A stretch of DNA of 19,615 bases from an uncultured Caryophanales bacterium. GTDB lineage: Bacteria; Bacillota_I; Bacilli_A; RFN20; CAG-826. Numbering within the stretch: the stretch's first letter is position 1; every line of letters begins with the position of its first letter. The notes beneath the pieces were generated by a model. The model was not told where the DNA came from and made no database searches. It was given only the letters and a program-made list of their open reading frames with translations. This document shows, one piece after another, positions 13,672-19,615 of the stretch. The stretch lies in contig CAMGZN010000007.1 in assembly GCA_946183335.1 (NCBI GenBank), positions 1 through 19,615 of the forward strand, written 5' to 3'. The position numbers and the translations under genes are program-made.

Positions 13672-16242
13672 ATGGATGAAGAAAAGGTAAAGAAAGAACA
13701 AGAAACAGAAGACGAACGCCATTTTCCTGTGAATTTGGAAGTTGGATTGACTTCTGAACAAGTTCAACAGAGAAATGAACAAGGTTTAGTTAACCGAATC
13801 CAAAAGCACGTCTCTAAATCTTACTGGAAAATCCTTCTAGATAACGTTTTAAACTTCTTTAACATACTCCTTTTTGGTTTATCTATTCTGATGATTATTG
13901 CGAAAATCGAAATTACTGCATTCGGTTTTCTTTTTATCTTAATAATTAATATTATTATTGGACTTTACCAAGACATTCACGCTCGTCATTTGGTTGATAA
14001 GTTACGTGTTGTTTCTTATCCAATGGCGAAAGTTCTACGTGATGGGAAAATTCTTGAAATTCCAGCAAACCAACTTGTCCTTTCTGATATTGTGAAAGTC
14101 GATCTTGGTGATCAAATTATATGTGACGGAACAGTTGTTTCTGGTTCATCTGAAGTTAATGAATCAATGTTGACTGGTGAATCTGTTGGTGTGGTGAAGG
14201 AAAGCGGAACAAAAATTTACTCTGGATCTTATGTCACATCTGGAAGATGTTTCTATCGCGTCGATAAACTCGGTAAAGATAACTACATTGAGAAGCTTCA
14301 AACGAAAGCAAAAGAGTTTAAACGTGCAAAATCAGAGATTTTGAACACGCTTAATTATATTTTCCGTATCATTTCTGTTATCGTTATCGTTCTAGGTGGA
14401 GCATTGTTTATTTCTGTTATTTCTAAAGGAAATCTTACCTATCCAGATATTATGGAAGGATCAGAGTTCCAAAAGACTGTACGAGCTATTTCTGGTTCGA
14501 TGGTCGCGATGATTCCGACAGGAATGTACCTTTTAACATCAGTTACATTAGCTATCGGTGTTATTCGTTTAGCGAATCACCGTATGCTTGTTCAATCAAT
14601 GTATTCCATTGAAATGCTCGCTCGTTGTGATGTTCTTTGTTTAGACAAAACAGGAACAATTACCGACGGCACAATGAGTATGAAAGAGATGGTCACACTC
14701 TCTAAAACAAGCGAATTTGACATTAAACGTATGCTCCACACTTTGGTGGATGCTACCGGTGATAATAACTCAACAGCAAACGCAATTTTAATTTCTTATT
14801 CTGATGCACCAGTTTTCGAATTCTACGGCGAAATCCCATTCAATTCTGAGAGAAAATACTCTGGTGTGTTCCTTTCTGACGGAAGAAACATTGTTTTGGG
14901 AGCTCGCGAATTCTTAGGCTGTGAAGACCAAGACATTATTAAGAAATGTCGTGAATTTGAAAGACAAGGACTTCGCGTTTTGCTTGTTGGTCAAACAAAG
15001 AAGGAAGTCAGCGTAGATAAAGATTTACCAAAATTAGAATTCCTCGCAATTCTTGTAATTGAAGATCACATTCGTGAAGATGCATACGAAATCGTTAAAT
15101 GGTTTAACGAAAACGACGTTGGTCTTCGCGTGATTTCTGGCGACAACCCAATCAGTGTTAGCCAAATTGCTAACAGAGTGGGAATTCCAGGCGCAGAGAA
15201 ATTCATTTCTCTGGATGGTATGTCCTTAGATGAAGTGCGATTAATCGCAAACAAATATACTGTCTTTGGACGTGTTTCACCTGAACAAAAACAAGTTATC
15301 GTTGAAACACTTCAAGATAATGGGCACACAGTCGCAATGACTGGTGATGGTGTTAATGATATTTTAGCTTTGAAAGTGGCAGACTGTTCTATCGCAATGG
15401 CTTCTGGTACAGACGCAACAAAAAATACTGCACACTTAGTTGCTTTAGATTCTAATTTCGGGTCACTTCCAAAGGTTGTTGCAGAAGGCCGACGTGTTAT
15501 TAATAACCTTCAAAGAACATGTACATTGTTCCTTACAAAAACTGTCTTTGCTATCATTATGACATTGATGTTCTTTATCGTTGGTTTGGTTAAAATTACC
15601 GACAAAACCTTCATTAATTACCCATTTATTACAAACTCAATGTACTTGTGGGAACTCTTAACAATTGGTATTGGATCGTTCTTCTTATCGATTCAGCCAA
15701 ACGAAGAAAGATTACATTCATCATTTATTGTCAACATCTTAAAACGCACATTCCCGGCAGCATTGGTACAGATTTTAATTCCTTCTGTTTTCTTTATTAT
15801 TAATCTTGCTAACCCTGCTGCTTTTGGAACGAACTACCACGGATACGAAACCGCAATTACGTTCAGTATTGTCGGGTTCAGTTTTGGAAGTATTGTTATC
15901 TTTGTGCGTACATGTTGGCCATTTGACAAGTATCGTATTGGCTTAGTAATTTCTATCTTGGTTATCTTTGTTGTGATGGTCTTGATTGATAAGTTTGTCA
16001 TTTATGACAATAGTTTAATTAAAACTGGTGATTCTCGTTCAATTTTTACGATTGAATACGATTTAATTACAAAGGAAAACTGGTGGATCTTATTCTTGAT
16101 CTGCGTGTTATCAATTCCTGCTTTATTCTTATTTGAATTTATTGCTAACGCGTCATTAAATCGCTTAGCTGAAAAGAATGAAAAATTTAGAGGTGTTATC
16201 GATGAAAATATCATTGGAAGTTCAACGAGCTCTAAAAAATAA
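13672..16242 (+). CDS. P-type cation-transporting ATPase (HAD-IC family, CtpE-like)
   Basis: This membrane pump moves cations using ATP through a phosphorylated aspartate. The 856 residues carry two N-terminal membrane segments (about 57-77 and 80-100), the actuator motif TGES (168-171), membrane segments at about 230-250 and 270-298, the phosphorylation motif DKTGT (Asp325), the hinge motif TGDGVND (557-563), and about six C-terminal membrane segments from 618 on. No heavy-metal-binding CXXC domain is visible, so a soft-metal pump is unlikely. The fourth membrane segment has MIPTG (280-284). The CtpE-type calcium pumps have PEG there, so the closest group is guessed as CtpE-like and the substrate is unknown. 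The start lacks a Shine-Dalgarno sequence. It overlaps psuG by 41 bases. Confidence 0.9.
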   Translation: MDEEKVKKEQETEDERHFPVNLEVGLTSEQVQQRNEQGLVNRIQKHVSKSYWKILLDNVLNFFNILLFGLSILMIIAKIEITAFGFLFILIINIIIGLYQDIHARHLVDKLRVVSYPMAKVLRDGKILEIPANQLVLSDIVKVDLGDQIICDGTVVSGSSEVNESMLTGESVGVVKESGTKIYSGSYVTSGRCFYRVDKLGKDNYIEKLQTKAKEFKRAKSEILNTLNYIFRIISVIVIVLGGALFISVISKGNLTYPDIMEGSEFQKTVRAISGSMVAMIPTGMYLLTSVTLAIGVIRLANHRMLVQSMYSIEMLARCDVLCLDKTGTITDGTMSMKEMVTLSKTSEFDIKRMLHTLVDATGDNNSTANAILISYSDAPVFEFYGEIPFNSERKYSGVFLSDGRNIVLGAREFLGCEDQDIIKKCREFERQGLRVLLVGQTKKEVSVDKDLPKLEFLAILVIEDHIREDAYEIVKWFNENDVGLRVISGDNPISVSQIANRVGIPGAEKFISLDGMSLDEVRLIANKYTVFGRVSPEQKQVIVETLQDNGHTVAMTGDGVNDILALKVADCSIAMASGTDATKNTAHLVALDSNFGSLPKVVAEGRRVINNLQRTCTLFLTKTVFAIIMTLMFFIVGLVKITDKTFINYPFITNSMYLWELLTIGIGSFFLSIQPNEERLHSSFIVNILKRTFPAALVQILIPSVFFIINLANPAAFGTNYHGYETAITFSIVGFSFGSIVIFVRTCWPFDKYRIGLVISILVIFVVMVLIDKFVIYDNSLIKTGDSRSIFTIEYDLITKENWWILFLICVLSIPALFLFEFIANASLNRLAEKNEKFRGVIDENIIGSSTSSKK

Positions 16243-17101
16243 CAAACCTGTTGTTGCTTTAGAGTCGACAATTATTTCTCACGGCATGCCTTATCCAAAG
16301 AATGTGGAGACGGCAATGTTGGTTGAAAAGACCATTCGTGAACACGGTGCAATTCCAGCCACAATAGGAATTATTGATGGGGAACCAGTCATTGGAATGA
16401 GTCCTGAAGAAATTGAGGAATTCGGAAAAAGAAAAGGGATTTGCAAGGTTTCTAGAAGAGATTTACCAATTGTTTTTGCTAAAAAGACATGGGGCGCGAC
16501 TACTGTTGCCGCCACAATGATTCTAGCAAATATGGCTGGTATCGAGGTCTTTGTTACTGGTGGTGTTGGAGGCGCACATCGTGGCGCTCAAAACAACTTT
16601 GATATTTCTGCCGACTTAGAAGAACTCGGCAAAACAAATGTTACTGTTGTCTCTGCCGGTGTTAAAGCTATTCTTGATTTGAAACTTACTCTCGAAATCC
16701 TTGAAACTAAAGGTGTTCCAGTTCTTTCATATCAATCAGATGAATTCGCCGATTTCTATACTCGCCATTCTGGAATCAAGATGGAGAACGTTGTGAATAC
16801 TCCTCGTGAAGTCGCTGAGATTATTCATGCAAAACGCGTAAACAAGCTTGATGGTGGAATTCTTGTCGCTAATCCAATTCCAGAAGAAGATGCGATGGAC
16901 AGCGATGTTATTAATGCCGCTATCGAGACAGCCTTAAAGAAAGCTGATGAACAGCATATCGAAGGAAAAGACATTACTCCATTCCTTCTTAAAACCATTG
17001 TCGAATTAACTCATGGTGATTCTCTAGAATCAAATATCAAATTAGTTATTAATAACGCTAAATTAGGAAGTGCGATTGCTGCTGAATTAACTAAATTATG
17101 A
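16202..17101 (+). CDS. psuG: Pseudouridine-5'-phosphate glycosidase
   Basis: PsuG reversibly splits the C-C bond of pseudouridine 5'-phosphate into uracil and ribose 5-phosphate. The 299-residue product has the family landmarks: the N-terminal KPVVALESTIISHGMPYP with Glu21, the glycine-rich GGVGGAHRG (120-128), FDISADL (133-139), and the catalytic lysine in SAGVKAILDL (Lys155). The chosen ATG has GAGGTG six bases upstream and gives the usual N-terminus. An earlier ATG at 16178 lacks such a site. It overlaps the ATPase end by 41 bases and the next gene by four (ATGA). No pseudouridine kinase psuK is next to it, so the source of its phosphorylated substrate is not explained locally. Confidence 0.96.
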   Translation: MKISLEVQRALKNNKPVVALESTIISHGMPYPKNVETAMLVEKTIREHGAIPATIGIIDGEPVIGMSPEEIEEFGKRKGICKVSRRDLPIVFAKKTWGATTVAATMILANMAGIEVFVTGGVGGAHRGAQNNFDISADLEELGKTNVTVVSAGVKAILDLKLTLEILETKGVPVLSYQSDEFADFYTRHSGIKMENVVNTPREVAEIIHAKRVNKLDGGILVANPIPEEDAMDSDVINAAIETALKKADEQHIEGKDITPFLLKTIVELTHGDSLESNIKLVINNAKLGSAIAAELTKL

Positions 17102-17625
17102 AAATTGAAGCAAAGTTCCAACTTGGTCTGCTCAAATTGATCAAAGACATACCTCTTGATGAGATTAATGTTATTTTACTTTGCGAACATGTTAAATCGA
17201 ATAGACAAACATTCTATTATCATTTCCGTGACATCTCAGATGTGGTGGAGTCAATCTTTTTAAAAGAGAAGACATCATTCAATACAAAGTTCAAAGATTT
17301 TGATGGGGTGATAAAACAATTAATTGCATATGTGAACAGCAAATATTCGTTCCTTTATGCCATTAACAAATCATTTTGTAGTGAGAAAGAAGAATCGTTC
17401 TTCTATTCTTACTTCTATAGTGCAATTTCCAATCTGCTAGGAGATGTGAAAAAGATTCCAAACGGTAATTCCATCATGCGTTATTTATGCACATTATACT
17501 CGTCTGAGATGATGTATTGGTTAGCGCAAAGAAGGCGTGAAAAACCTGAGATGTTATCACGTCGAATGAAAGTTATTTGGAGTTACTTTACAAACCAATA
17601 TCACATCGATTTACGCAGGATTTAA
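17098..17625 (+). CDS. TetR/AcrR-type transcriptional regulator
   Basis: The 175-residue product has a TetR-type helix-turn-helix at the N-terminus. Residues 27-55 read LLCEHVKSNRQTFYYHFRDI and continue into a short helix, and the FYYHF recognition-helix motif is typical. The C-terminal part (about 60-175) is helical and rich in aromatic residues, as in the ligand and dimer domains of DhaS-like TetR proteins. The gene overlaps psuG (ATGA) and precedes the M50-like gene by ten bases, so it may regulate its own operon. The effector is unknown. A clear operator was not identified. Confidence 0.8.
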   Translation: MKIEAKFQLGLLKLIKDIPLDEINVILLCEHVKSNRQTFYYHFRDISDVVESIFLKEKTSFNTKFKDFDGVIKQLIAYVNSKYSFLYAINKSFCSEKEESFFYSYFYSAISNLLGDVKKIPNGNSIMRYLCTLYSSEMMYWLAQRRREKPEMLSRRMKVIWSYFTNQYHIDLRRI

Positions 17626-17635
17626 GGGGGATTTT

Positions 17636-18748
17636 ATGAAAAAAGAATCAGTTATTAGCACAGTATTTTTGTTAATTGTCTTGGCTGTAGCCATTATTAT
17701 GGGACTAACAGTTATTTCTGATGCATTTGAAAAATTATACGAATCAGAATTATCTCCAGTTCTATTCACATTGATCGTTCTAATTTTAGGATTTGTTTTT
17801 AATGTGATTTGGATGGAAGTTGCTCATGTTGTTGGCGCAAAAGTTGGCAAGTGCAAAGTTGTCGCGGTGAATTGTTACTATCTTGGTTTTAAAAAGAGCA
17901 AAGATGGTTGGAAGTTTGGTGTTGATGACTTTGATGGATTAACCGGTGAAACAAAAATTATCAAAACAGAGAAGAGCAAATTAAATGCTTATGTTTGGAT
18001 GCCAATCGTTTTTTATGCTGCTGAACTTGCTGGATGTATTGTTCTATATTCCATGGGACAAAGCGCTCCAAAAGATAGCGCTCTTAAATGGTTAGCCATC
18101 GCTGGATTACTCTGGATAATCCTTTCATCAATCTTATTCGTTTACGATTTTATTCCATTTAAATTAGATACATTTAATGATGGATATAGATTGTCTTTGT
18201 TAACAAAACCAGAAAATGCTAAGGCGTTGCTTGATTACATGAATTATCAAGGAAGATTGTCTTATGAAGGCAAGGCAGTTGATTTAGAGTTCAATGAAAA
18301 GATTTCTGACTTCGCTGTTGAATCAAATCTTATTGTTGTTGAACAGGCATTATTAAAAGGAGACTATAAATCAGCTTCAGAAATGCTTCAAAAGATTAAA
18401 TCATCAGAAGTTAAAATTGATCCATTTTTAACAAAAAGAGTCGTTACTCAAGAAATGTTTATTGCCTTAATGAATAACCCTCTTGAGGAAGTTAAAAAGT
18501 ATTATGACGAACAAGTTGGAGATGCTGATCGTAAATACATTTCAAACGAAACATCGGTTGAGGCTTTAAGAACATATGCATTAATCGCGGGTCTCATTGA
18601 TGACTCCCAATTCGAGGTTCAATATGCTATTTCCAAGAAAGAAAAGGCCTTAAAAAAGGTTCCTTCTGTTTATCTCCAAGAGGAAAAAAAGTTGTTCGAG
18701 GAAGTGGTAAAAAAGATTCAGAAAAAACACCCTGATTGGAAGAAATAA
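17636..18748 (+). CDS. Membrane protein resembling a site-2 (M50) protease with a degenerate zinc motif
   Basis: I do not recognise a named family, but the first 190 residues look like an M50 intramembrane metalloprotease. There are membrane segments at about 8-28, 42-60, 120-138 and 150-170. The second ends with WMEVAHVVGAK (59-69), placed like HExxH, but Met60 replaces the first zinc histidine. Glu61 and His64 remain. After the last segment, DFIPFKLDTFNDGYRL (171-186) resembles the M50 motif with the third ligand (Asp182, followed by Gly183). Residues 190-370 are soluble and helical, rich in Lys and Glu, possibly TPR-like. An AAGGGGG site precedes the ATG. As written, the active site should not bind zinc normally. 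A non-protease function is possible. Confidence 0.7.
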   Translation: MKKESVISTVFLLIVLAVAIIMGLTVISDAFEKLYESELSPVLFTLIVLILGFVFNVIWMEVAHVVGAKVGKCKVVAVNCYYLGFKKSKDGWKFGVDDFDGLTGETKIIKTEKSKLNAYVWMPIVFYAAELAGCIVLYSMGQSAPKDSALKWLAIAGLLWIILSSILFVYDFIPFKLDTFNDGYRLSLLTKPENAKALLDYMNYQGRLSYEGKAVDLEFNEKISDFAVESNLIVVEQALLKGDYKSASEMLQKIKSSEVKIDPFLTKRVVTQEMFIALMNNPLEEVKKYYDEQVGDADRKYISNETSVEALRTYALIAGLIDDSQFEVQYAISKKEKALKKVPSVYLQEEKKLFEEVVKKIQKKHPDWKK

Positions 18749-18753
18749 AAAAG

Positions 18754-18784
18754 AAAAAGAAGCGGTAATTCCGCTTCTTTTTTT
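18754..18784. terminator. Bidirectional rho-independent terminator
   Basis: AAAAAGAAGCGG (18754-18765) pairs with CCGCTTCTTTTT (18771-18782) around a five-base loop. T-runs follow on the + strand, and an A-run precedes it that serves as a T-run on the minus strand. It closes the ATPase-psuG-tetR-M50-like operon and also the mscL-xre pair coming from the right. Confidence 0.92.
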
Positions 18785-18805
18785 GCAAAACTCAACTATT
18801 TTGAA

Positions 18806-19129
18806 TTAATCTTTTTCTTCGTAACGATCATTGCTTTCCCATGGGAAGTCTTCGTAAATATCTGAGTCTTCTTGGATGTTAGCAAGTTTGCATGTGTGTT
18901 CACCAGGTTTAAGATGAAGAATTTTAACTGATGAAGAGTCATCCATGAAGTCATCAAGATCTAAATTAAACGTTTTGCAGAGCAAGGCTAATTCAGATTT
19001 TTCTGGTTTATAAAGATCTTTACGGATCTGCCACAAGACTGGTAAAGAAAGTCCACAGGATTTGCAGAATTTCTTATCCGAGAAGCCTGTTCGTTTTTGA
19101 ATAAAATCGATTTTTTCAAGTAGAGTCAT
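18806..19129 (-). CDS. Small Xre-type DNA-binding regulator
   Basis: The 107-residue product has an Xre/Cro-like helix-turn-helix over about 5-62: a helix ending near FSDKKFCKSCGLS, a recognition helix LPVLWQIRKDLYKP, and a closing helix ALLCKTFNLDLDDF. The remaining tail (about 65-107) is acidic and lacks a recognisable domain. Its ATG overlaps the mscL stop codon by one base (TAATG), with no strong ribosome site, so it is probably translated by coupling to mscL. Three cysteines in the helix-turn-helix region (FCKSC and LLCK) are unusual but not proof of redox sensing. Target genes are unknown. Confidence 0.75.
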   Translation of the reverse strand: MTLLEKIDFIQKRTGFSDKKFCKSCGLSLPVLWQIRKDLYKPEKSELALLCKTFNLDLDDFMDDSSSVKILHLKPGEHTCKLANIQEDSDIYEDFPWESNDRYEEKD

Positions 19130-19615
19130 TATTTTGCTTTTTTCAGTAAGTCACGAATTTCAGAAAGAAGTTCAACTTCAGTTGGCTCTGGTGCTCCAGG
19201 TTCAACTGGTGCTGGTCTTTCTTCTGGGTGTTTCTTATAGTATTCTTCTTTAGCTTTTGCTTTAGCTTCTTCTTTAAGGTTGTGGAAGTAACCGATAACC
19301 TTAATAATGGTGAATAAGACAAAGGCAATAATGATGAATGAAACAACAGCGTTAATTAATGAACCCCAGTCAATAATTGCACAACCATTGTAGTAGTATT
19401 TAGCACCGTGTTGTGTATACATACCAGCTTCAGTTGGTGTGAATCCTTTGGCTAAGAATTCGCTAACAGTGTAAACATTTTCGTATCCTGCTGGTGCGGT
19501 TTGAGCTTCACTAGCAGCTGGAAGAATAGTAACTAATCCTTTTAAGCCACCTGGAACTCTCCACATGCAGAGGTTTAACAAAATGTTAACAAGAGCATTA
19601 ACAATTGCTCCGAAG
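19129..19615 (-). CDS. mscL: Large-conductance mechanosensitive channel MscL (5' end beyond window)
   Basis: MscL is a pentameric safety valve in the inner membrane that opens on hypo-osmotic shock. About 161 residues are visible; the start and the first helix lie beyond the right edge. The visible part opens with the end of membrane helix 1 (FGAIVNALVN), followed by an outer loop, membrane helix 2 (WGSLINAVVSFIIIAFVLF), a charged linker with KEEAKAKAKEEYYKK, a Pro-rich segment, and the conserved C-terminal bundle helix ELLSEIRDLLKK. An internal ATG at 19581 is not the start, because the reading frame continues with MscL sequence upstream. The outer loop is about 35 residues longer than in E. 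coli MscL. A small Xre-type gene follows with a one-base overlap. Confidence 0.93.
   Translation of the reverse strand, partial: FGAIVNALVNILLNLCMWRVPGGLKGLVTILPAASEAQTAPAGYENVYTVSEFLAKGFTPTEAGMYTQHGAKYYYNGCAIIDWGSLINAVVSFIIIAFVLFTIIKVIGYFHNLKEEAKAKAKEEYYKKHPEERPAPVEPGAPEPTEVELLSEIRDLLKKAK

Noticed and set aside
13525..13782. Antisense open frame with hydrophobic content between tadA and the ATPase
   Set aside because: It overlaps the 3' end of tadA and the 5' end of the ATPase on the other strand, has no ribosome site, and its hydrophobicity comes from A-rich coding sequence read in reverse.
16178..16201. Earlier ATG as start of psuG
   Set aside because: It adds eight residues not seen in the family and lacks a ribosome site, while the ATG at 16202 has GAGGTG six bases upstream.
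19579..19581. Internal ATG as start of mscL
   Set aside because: The frame continues upstream with recognisable first-helix MscL sequence (FGAIVNALVN), so the true start is outside the window.
1..19615. Mycoplasma genetic code (TGA as Trp)
   Set aside because: TGA is a real stop at the ends of yaaA and psuG, where it overlaps the next start codon, and tryptophans are encoded by TGG in the genes examined.

Overview
The window spans a bacterial chromosomal replication origin. On the left, a minus-strand block reads jag/khpB (cut by the window edge), yidC, rnpA and rpmH. A 504-base non-coding oriC region with DnaA boxes follows. On the right, plus-strand genes read dnaA, dnaN, yaaA, recF, gyrB, gyrA and serS, then the small SRP RNA and tadA. 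This order is the classic origin neighbourhood of low-GC Gram-positive bacteria. The DNA is moderately AT-rich and TGA is used as a stop (yaaA and psuG end in TGA), so this is not a Mycoplasma-type code 4 organism. The extended lipoprotein-type YidC and the other divergent proteins suggest a Bacilli-related lineage such as Erysipelotrichales or an uncultured Mollicutes-like gut group. That placement is inference.

The transcription layout is fairly readable. A consensus promoter (TTGACA, 17 bases, TATAAT) fires leftward into rpmH-rnpA-yidC-jag. dnaA and dnaN read rightward, with a perfect DnaA box over the predicted -35 of the dnaN promoter. A terminator closes dnaN. yaaA-recF-gyrB-gyrA follow as a tightly overlapping operon (ATGA and TAATG junctions). 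serS has its own promoter and terminator. Directly after that terminator an extended -10 element drives the SRP RNA, and tadA begins about ten bases past the RNA's closing stem.

After these housekeeping genes comes an accessory run, all on the plus strand: a large P-type cation ATPase, psuG (pseudouridine-5'-phosphate glycosidase, overlapping the ATPase by 41 bases), a TetR-type regulator (overlapping psuG by four bases), and a membrane protein that looks like a site-2 (M50) protease whose first zinc-binding histidine is replaced by methionine. A strong bidirectional terminator ends this run. It also serves the convergent minus-strand pair at the right edge, mscL (cut by the window edge) and a small Xre-type regulator that overlaps it by one base.

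The most notable observations are a GyrA whose two main quinolone-contact positions are Ala and Ser, the degenerate M50-like protein in a TetR/psuG/ATPase operon, a non-canonical SerRS, the convergent DnaA-box layout of the origin, and the SRP RNA abutting tadA. I saw no mobile elements, CRISPR arrays or tRNA genes.
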